Shown here: in pieces, positions 46,603 through 54,903 of the stretch
Numbering within the stretch: the stretch's first letter is position 1
How the letters are laid out: each line of letters opens with the position of its first letter
DNA from: Microvirga flavescens
GTDB lineage: Bacteria; Pseudomonadota; Alphaproteobacteria; Rhizobiales; Beijerinckiaceae
Length of the DNA stretch: 64,000 nucleotides
Direction: 5' to 3'
NCBI RefSeq assembly: GCF_003290125.1
Contig: NZ_QMKH01000005.1
Coordinates: forward strand, 241,942 to 305,941
Program-made: the position numbers and the translations under genes
Notes under the pieces: model-generated
The model's input: only the letters and a program-made list of their open reading frames with translations
Database searches by the model: none
Told to the model about the DNA's origin: nothing

Positions 46603-47436
46603 GTGTTCGCCCCTTCGATTCGCCCCCTCAAGCCGCTCGCCCTCATTCTTCTCACCGCCGCTCTCGCGGCCTGTGACACCACGAGTGGCGGCATGACCCG
46701 GCGCATCGCGGTCGTGGAAGAGGACACGCAGGGCACCTCGGGGGTCAACATCTCGTCCTTGAGCGAGGTCATCGAGCGCAACCCCAACGATCCCGGCGCT
46801 TACAACACGCGCGGCGCGGCCTATGCCCGCGTCGGCCGCTACAGCGACGCGATCAGCGATTTCTCGAAGGCCGTCCAGTTCGATCCCAACTATGCCCCGG
46901 CCTACACCAACCGGGCGCTGGCCCTGCGCCAGACCGGACGCAACGATCAGGCCCTTGGCGACTTCACCCGCGCCATCCAGGCGGACCCGAATTACGGCCC
47001 GGCCTATATCGGGCGCGGCAACCTCTACCGCTCGCAGAATCAGTATCAGGACGCCCTGAACGATCTTTCCATCGCGATCCGCCTGCTGCCCGAATCGGCC
47101 GAGGCGGTCCATGCCCGTGGCCTGCTCTACCAGCGCCAGGGCATGCATCAGCAGGCCATCCTCGACTTCGACGCCACCATCGACCGCAACCCCTTCGTCG
47201 GCGCTCCTTACGCCGCGCGCGGGCAGAGCCTGATCGCCACGAACCAGTTCGAAAAGGCCATCGAGGATTTCAACGCGGCGCTGAACGTGAACAACCGCGA
47301 CGCGGATTCCTGGGCCTGGCGCGGCGTCGCCTACGAGAAGATGGGCAACAAGCAGGCCGCCATCGAGAGCTTCCAGCGCGCGCTGTCCATCGACAACGGC
47401 AACAGCGTCGCCCGGCAAGGGCAGAGCCGCCTTTAA
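46603..47436 (+). CDS. TPR-repeat lipoprotein
   Basis: A 277-residue protein starting with GTG 46603 (GGAG 7 bases upstream). A signal peptide ends in the lipobox LAAC (LILLTAALAACDTTSGG), so it is probably an outer- or inner-membrane lipoprotein. Six or so TPR repeats follow, such as GAYNTRGAAYARVGRYSDAI, AYTNRALALRQTGRNDQAL and AYIGRGNLYRSQNQYQDAL. It resembles NlpI-like lipoproteins, which dock peptidoglycan hydrolases in E. coli, but a function cannot be claimed. Confidence 0.88.
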   Translation: MFAPSIRPLKPLALILLTAALAACDTTSGGMTRRIAVVEEDTQGTSGVNISSLSEVIERNPNDPGAYNTRGAAYARVGRYSDAISDFSKAVQFDPNYAPAYTNRALALRQTGRNDQALGDFTRAIQADPNYGPAYIGRGNLYRSQNQYQDALNDLSIAIRLLPESAEAVHARGLLYQRQGMHQQAILDFDATIDRNPFVGAPYAARGQSLIATNQFEKAIEDFNAALNVNNRDADSWAWRGVAYEKMGNKQAAIESFQRALSIDNGNSVARQGQSRL

Positions 47437-47458
47437 GGCTTGAAGACCGGAACCGGCG

Positions 47459-48013
47459 ATGCGCAGCATACGTGACATCGCCGGCTTTCTCGCCTCGTTG
47501 CCGCAATGGATCGAGGCTCTTCGCCATGTCGAAAGTCTCGGCCTACCCGATTGCTGGATCGGCGCTGGCTTCATCCGCAACGCGGTCTGGGATGCGCTGC
47601 ATGGGCGCGAGCCGGATTTCGCAAGTTTAAGCGACATCGACGTCGCCTATTTCGACCCCACTGACATAAGCGAGCATCGAGACATCGCGTTGGAGCAGCG
47701 CCTGCACGCGCTGAGCCCTCGGCCCAATTGGCAGGTCAGAAACCAGGCCCGCATGCACAGCCGCAACGGCGATGCGCCTTATCGCGACACGTCTCACGCC
47801 ATCGCCCATTGGCCTGAGACGGCGACGGCCATAGCGGCGCGCCTGAATGACGGAGACGTCGAGCTGATCGCTCCTCACGGCATCGAGGACCTTCTCGGCC
47901 TCGTGGTGCGGCCGACACCCGCCTTCGCCCTCAAGCCCGATCTTTATCGAAAGCGGATTGCCGGCAAGGACTGGGGCGCCCGCTGGCCGCGCCTGTCTTT
48001 CATAGATCCTTGA
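47459..48013 (+). CDS. nucleotidyltransferase family protein (DUF925/NTP_transf_6)
   Basis: A 184-residue protein of the PF06042 group. Its signature is GLPDCWIGAGFIRNAVWDALHG, followed by SDIDVAYFDP with the two catalytic-type aspartates, and RPNWQVRNQARMHSRNG. These proteins look like Pol-beta-type nucleotidyltransferases of unknown substrate. It starts 22 bases after the TPR lipoprotein gene and its last 14 bases overlap the convergent GNAT gene. Confidence 0.88.
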   Translation: MRSIRDIAGFLASLPQWIEALRHVESLGLPDCWIGAGFIRNAVWDALHGREPDFASLSDIDVAYFDPTDISEHRDIALEQRLHALSPRPNWQVRNQARMHSRNGDAPYRDTSHAIAHWPETATAIAARLNDGDVELIAPHGIEDLLGLVVRPTPAFALKPDLYRKRIAGKDWGARWPRLSFIDP

Positions 48014-48479
48014 TCAGCACCGAGACGTAAGGCTCGAAACCGAAATCGCGATAGGTGCGCGCGGCCCGCTCATTGGCAACGAGCACGCCGATCATCAGGC
48101 GCTGGAGCCCGGCCTTGCGCGTCAGGCGCTCGGCTTCGTTGAGCAGCATCTGGCCGATGCCGCGCCCGCGCCAATCCTCATGGACGATGAGATCGGTCAC
48201 CGTGCCGTGGAGGCGCACATCGTCGGTGATGTAGGCGGCGTCGCGATCGACGCAAAAGCCCATCGCGCCGACAATCCGGCCATCGGCTTCCGCCAGGACG
48301 ATACGCCCTTCCCTGCCCGAAAGGCGGCGCAGGAGTTCGTCGTAATAGGCCTCCGCGCCCTCGTAGTCGCGGGAGCGGTCATGGGTCAGGTCGGCCTCGA
48401 ACACGTTCAGCTTGTGAATGAGTTCGATGATCGCACTGCGATCCGCGAGTATCGCCGTCCGTAAGCCGATTTCCGCCAT
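48000..48479 (-). CDS. GNAT family N-acetyltransferase
   Basis: A 159-residue acetyltransferase with the acetyl-CoA loop VHEDWRGRGIGQMLLNEAE (R/QxxGxG/A form: RGRGIG) and the C-terminal NERAARTYRDFGFEPY. The substrate is unknown; the best general guess is a small amine or a protein N-terminus. It lies downstream of nothing on its strand and converges with the nucleotidyltransferase gene. Confidence 0.85.
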   Translation of the reverse strand: MAEIGLRTAILADRSAIIELIHKLNVFEADLTHDRSRDYEGAEAYYDELLRRLSGREGRIVLAEADGRIVGAMGFCVDRDAAYITDDVRLHGTVTDLIVHEDWRGRGIGQMLLNEAERLTRKAGLQRLMIGVLVANERAARTYRDFGFEPYVSVLIKDL

Positions 48480-48493
48480 CCGTCATCTCTCAA

Positions 48494-48520
48494 GCAAAAA
48501 GGCCGGTCGTGACCGGCCTT
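48494..48520 (-). terminator. terminator of the pnt operon
   Basis: A 9-bp stem (48499-48507 with 48512-48520), followed on the minus strand by TTTTTG, 28 bases past the pntB stop codon. Confidence 0.8.
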
Positions 48521-48548
48521 CTGAACATAATACCGATGAGCGAAACGG

Positions 48549-49949
48549 TCAGTCGATATTCTTCAAAATCTCGTCGACCATTTTCTTGGCATCGCCGAAG
48601 AGCATCATGGTGTTGTCCTTGAAGAACAGCTCGTTCTCGACGCCCGCATAGCCGGAGCCCATGCCGCGCTTGATGAACAGCACCGTCTTGGCCTTCTCCA
48701 CATCGAGAATCGGCATGCCGAAGATCGGCGAGGAGGGGTCGGTCTTGGCCGCCGGGTTCGTCACGTCGTTGGCGCCGATGACGAAGGCGACATCGGCCTG
48801 CGGGAATTCGCCGTTGATGTCCTCGAGCTCGAACACCTCGTCGTAAGGCACGTTCGCTTCGGCGAGCAGCACGTTCATGTGGCCCGGCATGCGGCCCGCC
48901 ACCGGGTGGATGGCGTACTTCACCTCGACGCCCTCGGCCTTCAGCTGATCCGCCATCTCGCGAAGGGCGTGCTGGGCCTGCGCCACCGCCATGCCGTAGC
49001 CCGGCACGATGATGACCTTGGAGGCGTTCTTCATGATGAAGGCGGCATCGTCCGCCGAGCCTTGCTTCACGGGGCGCGTTTCAGCCGCGCCCGCCGCCGC
49101 ACCGGCCGTCTCGCCGCCGAAGCCGCCGAGGATGACCGAGAAGAACGAGCGGTTCATGCCCTTGCACATGATGTAGGACAGGATCGCACCCGACGAGCCG
49201 ACCAGCGCGCCGGTGATGATCAGCGCGAGATTGCCGAGGGTGAAGCCGATGCCCGCCGCCGCCCATCCCGAATAGGAGTTGAGCATCGACACCACCACCG
49301 GCATGTCCGCACCGCCGATGGGGATGATGAGCGTCACGCCGAGGACGAAGGACACAAGCACGATGAGCCAGAACGCGGCATGGCTCTCGGTGCGGATGAA
49401 GATCACCAGCAGCACAAACAGCAGCACGCCAAGCGCGATGTTGAGAAGGTGGCGCTGCGGCAGCATGATCGGCTTGCCGGACATGCGCCCATCGAGCTTC
49501 AAGAAGGCGATGACCGAGCCGGTGAAGGTAATCGCGCCGATGGCGACGCCGAGCGCCATCTCGAACAGCGAACTGCCGTGGATCGAACCCTCCGCGCCGA
49601 TGCCGAAAGCCTGCGGCGCATAAAGCGCGCCTGCCGCCACCAGCACTGCCGTGAGGCCGACAAGAGAGTGGAACGCAGCGACGAGCTGCGGCATCGCCGT
49701 CATCGGCACCTTGCGCGCCGCCACCGCACCGATGCCGCCGCCGATTCCAAGGCCGAGGATCACCAGCGCCCAGCCGCCGAACCCGTCAGGCGGCTGCACG
49801 AAGAGGGTCGTGACAATGGCGATGCCCATGCCCGCCATGCCGAGCATGTTGCCCCGCCGCGACGTGGTCGGATGCGAAAGGCCGCGCAGGGCCAGGATGA
49901 AGAGGACGCCGGAGACGAGATAGAGGATCGAGGCGAGATTGGCCGACAT
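48549..49949 (-). CDS. pntB: NAD(P) transhydrogenase subunit beta
   Basis: A 466-residue membrane subunit with about eight or nine N-terminal helices (proton channel) and a C-terminal NADP(H)-binding domain III: KVIIVPGYGMAVAQAQHALRE, HPVAGRMPGHMNVLLAEANVPYD and DVAFVIGANDVTNPAAKTD. It couples proton flow to NADPH formation from NADH. It starts 4 bases after pntAB, so the three pnt genes form one operon. Confidence 0.95.
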   Translation of the reverse strand: MSANLASILYLVSGVLFILALRGLSHPTTSRRGNMLGMAGMGIAIVTTLFVQPPDGFGGWALVILGLGIGGGIGAVAARKVPMTAMPQLVAAFHSLVGLTAVLVAAGALYAPQAFGIGAEGSIHGSSLFEMALGVAIGAITFTGSVIAFLKLDGRMSGKPIMLPQRHLLNIALGVLLFVLLVIFIRTESHAAFWLIVLVSFVLGVTLIIPIGGADMPVVVSMLNSYSGWAAAGIGFTLGNLALIITGALVGSSGAILSYIMCKGMNRSFFSVILGGFGGETAGAAAGAAETRPVKQGSADDAAFIMKNASKVIIVPGYGMAVAQAQHALREMADQLKAEGVEVKYAIHPVAGRMPGHMNVLLAEANVPYDEVFELEDINGEFPQADVAFVIGANDVTNPAAKTDPSSPIFGMPILDVEKAKTVLFIKRGMGSGYAGVENELFFKDNTMMLFGDAKKMVDEILKNID

Positions 49950-49953
49950 CGTC

Positions 49954-50388
49954 TCAACCCTTCTTGCGGTACATGGCGAGCATGCGCTGGGTCACCAGGA
50001 AGCCGCCGAAGATGTTGATGGACGCCAAAACGAGGCCGATGAAGCCGAGCGTCCGCGCCCAGACCGGCCCGTCGCCGAGGGCCGGCGCCACATTGACGCC
50101 GACGGCGAGAAGCGCGCCGACCACGATCACAGAGGAGATCGCGTTCGTCACCGACATCAGCGGCGTGTGGAGCGCCGGCGTCACCGACCACACCACGTAG
50201 TACCCGACGAAGATCGCCAGGACGAAGATGGCGAGACGGAACACCGTGGGGTCGACCGCGCCGTGGGTCGCGGTGGAGGCCGCGAGCGCGACCTGATCGG
50301 CGATGGCCTGCGCGGCTTCCGCTGCGCGCTGGGCAACGGCTGCTGCGGCCTTCGATTGCTCGACTGCCTGTTCGGGTGTGAGTGCCAT
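49954..50388 (-). CDS. pntAB: NAD(P) transhydrogenase subunit alpha, membrane part (PntAB)
   Basis: A 144-residue subunit with an Ala-rich helical N-terminus and three TM helices ([57 protein letters not shown]). In E. coli this part is fused to PntAA; here the alpha subunit is split, as in Rhodospirillum and other alphaproteobacteria. Its start at ATG 50388 lies 14 bases after pntAA. Confidence 0.92.
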   Translation of the reverse strand: MALTPEQAVEQSKAAAAVAQRAAEAAQAIADQVALAASTATHGAVDPTVFRLAIFVLAIFVGYYVVWSVTPALHTPLMSVTNAISSVIVVGALLAVGVNVAPALGDGPVWARTLGFIGLVLASINIFGGFLVTQRMLAMYRKKG

Positions 50389-50402
50389 GCTTTCCCCCTG
50401 CC

Positions 50403-51539
50403 TCAAGTCGTCGGCTGAAATGCGGAATGGACGATGGCGCCGTCGCGGGTCAGGCATGTTGCCTTCACGAGTTCATCGTCCCACTTCACGGCGAGCGCCT
50501 TCGTTTCCTTGTCGACCAAGGTTTCGACGAAGGCATAGAGATTCTTGGCGTAGAGGCTGGAGGCCGTCGCGGCGAGGCGGCCCGGCACGTTGAGATGCCC
50601 GACGATCTTCACGCCGTTATGCTCCGCCACTTCACCGGGCTTGGAAAGTTCGCAATTGCCGCCGCGCTCGACAGCGAGATCGACCACCACTGAACCCGGC
50701 TTCATGCTCTCCACCATATCCCGCGTCACAAGCTTCGGCGCGGGACGGCCCGGGATCAGCGCCGTGGTGATGACGATGTCCTGCTTGGCGATGTGCGAGG
50801 CAACGAGCGCGGCCTGCTTGGCGCGATATTCCGCCGACATCTCCTTGGCGTAGCCGCCCGCCGTCTCTGCCTGCTTGAACTCTTCGTCCTCGACCGCGAT
50901 GAACTTGGCGCCCAGGCTCTCCACCTGTTCCTTGGCGGCGGGGCGCACGTCCGTTGCCGTCACCACCGCGCCAAGACGGCGCGCCGTGGCGATGGCCTGC
51001 AGGCCCGCAACGCCCGCGCCCATGATGAAGACGCGCGCCGCCGGCACCGTGCCCGCCGCCGTCATCATCATCGGCATGGCCCGGCCATATTCCGCCGTGG
51101 CGTCAATCACCGCGCGGTAGCCGGCAAGGTTCGCCTGCGAGGACAACACGTCCATCACCTGCGCGCGGGTGATGCGCGGCATCAATTCCATGGAAAAAGC
51201 GGCGACCTTGGCCTCGGCCAGCGCTTTGAGCGCAGCATCCTGGCCATAAGGATCCATGATCGCGATCACCAGCGCGCCGGGCTTGATGACCTTTAGTTCC
51301 GCCTCGGTCGGGCGGCGGACCTTGAGGACGACATCAGCATCCTTGCCGGCGCTCTTCGCGTCCTTCGCGATGCTCGCGCCGGCGGCCTCGAATTCCGCAT
51401 CGGGAACCCCGGCCCGAACGCCGGCGCCCGCTTGCACGACAATGTCGGCACCAAGGGATTTGTATTTTTTGACGGTCTCGGGCGTTGCGGCGACCCGTGG
51501 CTCCACGGCATCGGTTTCGGAGAGAACGGCTATCAGCAT
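50403..51539 (-). CDS. pntAA: NAD(P) transhydrogenase subunit alpha, NAD-binding part (PntAA)
   Basis: A 378-residue soluble domain I protein that binds NAD(H). It opens [21 protein letters not shown], has [25 protein letters not shown], and the nucleotide fold [22 protein letters not shown] with the following [11 protein letters not shown] (the Asp that selects NAD). The ATG at 51539 is preferred; a GTG sits 6 bases upstream. First gene of pntAA-pntAB-pntB. Confidence 0.95.
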   Translation of the reverse strand: MLIAVLSETDAVEPRVAATPETVKKYKSLGADIVVQAGAGVRAGVPDAEFEAAGASIAKDAKSAGKDADVVLKVRRPTEAELKVIKPGALVIAIMDPYGQDAALKALAEAKVAAFSMELMPRITRAQVMDVLSSQANLAGYRAVIDATAEYGRAMPMMMTAAGTVPAARVFIMGAGVAGLQAIATARRLGAVVTATDVRPAAKEQVESLGAKFIAVEDEEFKQAETAGGYAKEMSAEYRAKQAALVASHIAKQDIVITTALIPGRPAPKLVTRDMVESMKPGSVVVDLAVERGGNCELSKPGEVAEHNGVKIVGHLNVPGRLAATASSLYAKNLYAFVETLVDKETKALAVKWDDELVKATCLTRDGAIVHSAFQPTT

Positions 51540-51580
51540 GCACACCCCCGCGCTCGGCGCCCGTCAGACGCCTCGAATTT

Positions 51581-51676
51581 TAGAGCATGATCAGTGGGCA
51601 CCGGTTGTTCGCCCGGATCATGCGGCAGTCTAGAAAACGAAAGGCTGAGCGTGTTTCAAGAGACGCAATCAGCCTC
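51581..51676 (+). repeat. dispersed palindromic repeat, copy C
   Basis: The shortest copy. Hairpin 2 is GGCTGA (51643-51648) with TCAGCC (51669-51674). Relative to copy A this pair shows T-A changed to G-C at the second position, a compensatory change. It lies in the pnt upstream region. Confidence 0.8.
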
Positions 51677-51779
51677 TCGTCTGAAGCTACATATTTGAGG
51701 CTCGCTCAAGGGGCAGCCGCGGCTCGAACCGTGACCATCCCCTAATTTGTTGATTTATAACGGTCTTCCGAAAGAGCAA

Positions 51780-51795
51780 CCCTGCCGTTGCAGGG
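51780..51795 (-). terminator. weak hairpin after the cox subunit IV gene
   Basis: A 6-bp CCCTGC/GCAGGG stem, 8 bases past the stop codon, with a poor T-tract on the minus strand (TTGCTCTTTC). Confidence 0.35.
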
Positions 51796-51802
51796 CGTAC
51801 TC

Positions 51803-52093
51803 TTAGTAGAAGACGAGAGCCAGGAGCAGCAGAACCGCGACGGCCAGGGGCGCGCGGATGCCGATGGCGGAAGACTTGGCGCCGGCAGCGCCGGCCACGA
51901 GCGAAAGGGCGACGCCGACGATCGCGGTCAGCCAGCCATGCTTCACGCCGCCGACAGCAAGCGCCAGCACCCAGCAGATAACGACGGCCGTCCCGATTTC
52001 GGCAAAGGTCACGAAGCCCCGATAGGTTGCCTCATGAGCCGCCTCGTCCATCGCGGGGTGGTATTCCGTGTCCGTCACCTGATTGGTCGCCAT
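51803..52093 (-). CDS. aa3-type cytochrome c oxidase subunit IV
   Basis: A 96-residue protein of the bacterial aa3-type subunit IV family (PF07835), a small helix-rich partner of the terminal oxidase. The N-terminal segment EYHPAMDEAAHEATYRGFV carries the conserved EAT-Y-F pattern, followed by two or three hydrophobic helices. Longer than the usual 45-60 residue Paracoccus form. It is a single gene, unlinked to coxABC here. Confidence 0.75.
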   Translation of the reverse strand: MATNQVTDTEYHPAMDEAAHEATYRGFVTFAEIGTAVVICWVLALAVGGVKHGWLTAIVGVALSLVAGAAGAKSSAIGIRAPLAVAVLLLLALVFY

Positions 52094-52233
52094 TGTCATG
52101 CCCTGAGTTCAGCATTCGATATTGATGCTGCGTTTACCGCATGGATCGGCCCGCCGCAATCTTCGAATGGAGCAAGCTCCCGAAAATGCCGCCTGTAAGG
52201 CCTTTAGCAACCGCCGCGGCGTCAGCCCCGGCG

Positions 52234-53478
52234 CTAGGCCCCTGCGGGCGCCGGAATGCCAAGGAACTCCCGCCATTGCGGCAGGCAAGCAGTGGCATAA
52301 TCATACTTTTCGACGGCAAGGGCACGAGCAGCCCGGGCCATCTCCGCCGAACGCTCCTTTTCGACGATGGTCTCGCGCACCCGCGCAGCCAGCGCCTTCT
52401 CGTCGAAGAACGGGAAGAGCCGACCGTTGACGCCGTCCTGGATGACCTCGCGAACCGGATCCGTATCGGAGGCGACGATCCGGCATTCAAGCGCCATGGA
52501 TTCGATCAACGACCAGGACAGCACGAAGGGATAGGTCATGTAGATATGGGCCGAGGAAACCTGGAGCACCCGCACGAATTGCTCGTAGGGCAGGCTGCCG
52601 ACGAAATGAACGCGGGACCAGTCGACCGGCCGCTCGATCTTGGAGCGGAACACGTCGAACCAGCTCTGGCCGTTCGGGGCCGAGCCCGAATAGCTCGTTC
52701 CCTTGCCGCCAATGATCACGACCTGAAGTTCGGGATCGATGTCGAGCATATAGGGCAGGCTTCGGAAGACGATGTGCGCGCCGCGCATCGGCTCGATGTT
52801 GCGGGTCACGAACGTGACGACGGGCTTGTCGCGGGTCAGCATCGGCCCGTTTTTCGCGCCGATGCGGATTTTCACGTCAGGACTGGCAACCAGCTTCTGC
52901 GTATCGATCCCGTCGTGAATGACCTCGACTCTGTCGTGCAGGTATTCCGGGAAGGTGTTGCGCTGGTAAACGGTGGGAGCGACGGCGACGTCAGCCGCAT
53001 CGAGCGCGCCGAGCTGCATGGAGTTCTTCAGCCGCAGACGCCAGATGACTTCTTCGCTCGTCACCGGATACTCCGGATCGAAATCGCAATCCTGCCCCTT
53101 GGCCCGGTAGTAATATTCGAAATAGGCGACGTGCTTCGCGTTCGGCCAGATGTCCTTGAGGAAAAGGTTCTCGCCCCAGCCCGTGTTGACGACGACCACA
53201 TCCGGCTGGAGGCCCTGATCGGCCAGCTTGCGTGCCAGATGGGCAACGCCGTAGGCGCGCCGCAACCGAGGGACGACAGGGGAATAGCGGTTCTGGAACG
53301 GGGCGTCCTCCGGCCCGGCCACCGGGTTGTAATTATAGACCTTCACACCGGGGATGGGGGATCGCTTCGCCGTGTCGGTCATGCACAGGCCGATGACCTC
53401 GTGACCCTCGGCTGCGAAACTCCGCGCAAGGCGCTGGAACTGACCCGGAAAATTCTGGTGAACGAAAACGATCTTCAT
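52234..53478 (-). CDS. glycosyltransferase (GT4-type)
   Basis: A 414-residue two-domain enzyme starting at ATG 53478 (MKIVFVHQNFPGQFQRLA), with AAGGGG 7 bases upstream. The N-domain has FAAEGHEVIGLC, the linker VIHDGID, and the C-domain VIIGGKG and IESMALECRIVASDTDPVREVI, the GT-B family EX7E-like region. The likely product is a cell-surface or extracellular glycan; no sugar donor can be named. A single gene with no other polysaccharide genes nearby. Confidence 0.87.
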   Translation of the reverse strand: MKIVFVHQNFPGQFQRLARSFAAEGHEVIGLCMTDTAKRSPIPGVKVYNYNPVAGPEDAPFQNRYSPVVPRLRRAYGVAHLARKLADQGLQPDVVVVNTGWGENLFLKDIWPNAKHVAYFEYYYRAKGQDCDFDPEYPVTSEEVIWRLRLKNSMQLGALDAADVAVAPTVYQRNTFPEYLHDRVEVIHDGIDTQKLVASPDVKIRIGAKNGPMLTRDKPVVTFVTRNIEPMRGAHIVFRSLPYMLDIDPELQVVIIGGKGTSYSGSAPNGQSWFDVFRSKIERPVDWSRVHFVGSLPYEQFVRVLQVSSAHIYMTYPFVLSWSLIESMALECRIVASDTDPVREVIQDGVNGRLFPFFDEKALAARVRETIVEKERSAEMARAARALAVEKYDYATACLPQWREFLGIPAPAGA

Positions 53479-53530
53479 CGGCATACCCCTTACCAACCGT
53501 AACTACGGTGTTCGGGCGGCGAATGCAACC

Positions 53531-54898
53531 TCATAACGTTGAGACGAGAAGGCCGCAGGCTCCGAGCGCCTGCGCCTGCCTCGCCGCAAGGCCTTCGACC
53601 AAAAAAGCCTCGATCTCGTCCTCGAAGAGGCGGTGATAATTCAATTCCGCGCGCAGATGCAGGAAGACGGCTCCCAGCCCGACGGCAGCGCGGTCCATGA
53701 AGACGAATTCGCGCGGCACGGTGACCGGGCCTTTTTCTTTCAGCGCCTTGTGAACCTGAAAAGCCTGGCGACGGCCATATTCTCCGGGCGCGACGCCATC
53801 CGCCACCGTGCGGACCCGATCGTCCAGCAGCGGGCCATAGATGAACCCCGCCCAGATATTGAGAATGTCGATCAGGTCATGGGACAGGTTCTTGAAGCCC
53901 CATGTCTCGTAAGCGTGAACGACGCGCGCGCGGTCGTTCTGTTGCAGGCCGCGATAAAGATCGACCACGCCGCCAACGAACTTGGGATCGAAAATACGGA
54001 TGCAGCCGTAATCGAGCAGGTTGATCCCCCGCGCCTCGCCGCCTTCCGAAAACACGGTGTAGTTTCCAAGATGCGGATCGCCGTGGATCACGCCCGCATG
54101 GCTGAAGGGATGCCACCAGGCCTTGAACATGGCGACGGCGAGGCGATTGCGGATGGCTGCGTCGGCGCTCACGAAGTTGAGGATCCTCTCCCCTTCGAGC
54201 CAGCTCAAGGTGAGCAGGCGGCGCGTCGAGAGATCGGGGTGAACCTGCGGCACGCGAACCTCGCCGATGCCTTCGAGCAGGTGCGCATAGAGCGCGGCGT
54301 GCTTCGCTTCACGTTCGTAGTCGAGTTCCTCGCGAACACGCTCGCCGATCTCCTGAGCGATCTCGCTCGTGTCGATGACAGGATCGAGACGACGATGAAG
54401 CGCCAGCGCGATGTCGAGTTGCTTCAGATCCGCTTCGACGGCGGACTGCATGTCGGGATATTGCAGTTTGCAGGCGAGCGCCTCGCCCTGTTTCGATGTC
54501 GCCCGATGCACCTGGCCCAAGGACGCTGCCGCCGCGGGGTGAGGATCGAAGGAGCCGAAGCGGCTGCGCCAATCCGGCCCAAGCTCCGCCTGCATCCGCC
54601 GCATCACGAAAGCCGCGCCCATCGGCGGGGCTTCGCTTTGCAGCTTCTGGAGTTCTGCGGCATATTCGGGCGGTAGAAGATCCGGAATGGTGGCGAGAAG
54701 CTGCGCCACCTTCATGATCGGGCCTTTCAACCCGCCGAGAGCCTGAGCGAGCGCGATGGCGTTGGCTGCAGTGCTCTCGCCGCCGAAGATGCGGGCTCCC
54801 GCCATGCGCGCCGCGACGCCGCTCATGTTCGCGCCAACGCGGGCATAGCGCGCGGCGCGGGCGGAAAAGCGGTTCGCTTCGCGGTCGCGCTCTGGCAT
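53531..54898 (-). CDS. ABC1/UbiB family atypical kinase
   Basis: A 455-residue protein of the AarF/ABC1/UbiB family. The KxGQ motif appears as PIMKVAQLLAT, the alanine-rich nucleotide loop as AAAASLGQVHRAT, the invariant lysine in LACKLQYPDM, and the catalytic and metal part as VIHGDPHLGNY and LLDYGCIRIF. Such proteins support ubiquinone synthesis or lipid homeostasis. The start at ATG 54898 lies 5 bases after pepF; a longer in-frame ORF overlaps pepF and is rejected. Probably cotranscribed with pepF. Confidence 0.88.
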   Translation of the reverse strand: MPERDREANRFSARAARYARVGANMSGVAARMAGARIFGGESTAANAIALAQALGGLKGPIMKVAQLLATIPDLLPPEYAAELQKLQSEAPPMGAAFVMRRMQAELGPDWRSRFGSFDPHPAAAASLGQVHRATSKQGEALACKLQYPDMQSAVEADLKQLDIALALHRRLDPVIDTSEIAQEIGERVREELDYEREAKHAALYAHLLEGIGEVRVPQVHPDLSTRRLLTLSWLEGERILNFVSADAAIRNRLAVAMFKAWWHPFSHAGVIHGDPHLGNYTVFSEGGEARGINLLDYGCIRIFDPKFVGGVVDLYRGLQQNDRARVVHAYETWGFKNLSHDLIDILNIWAGFIYGPLLDDRVRTVADGVAPGEYGRRQAFQVHKALKEKGPVTVPREFVFMDRAAVGLGAVFLHLRAELNYHRLFEDEIEAFLVEGLAARQAQALGACGLLVSTL

Positions 54899-54903
54899 GG
54901 GCT

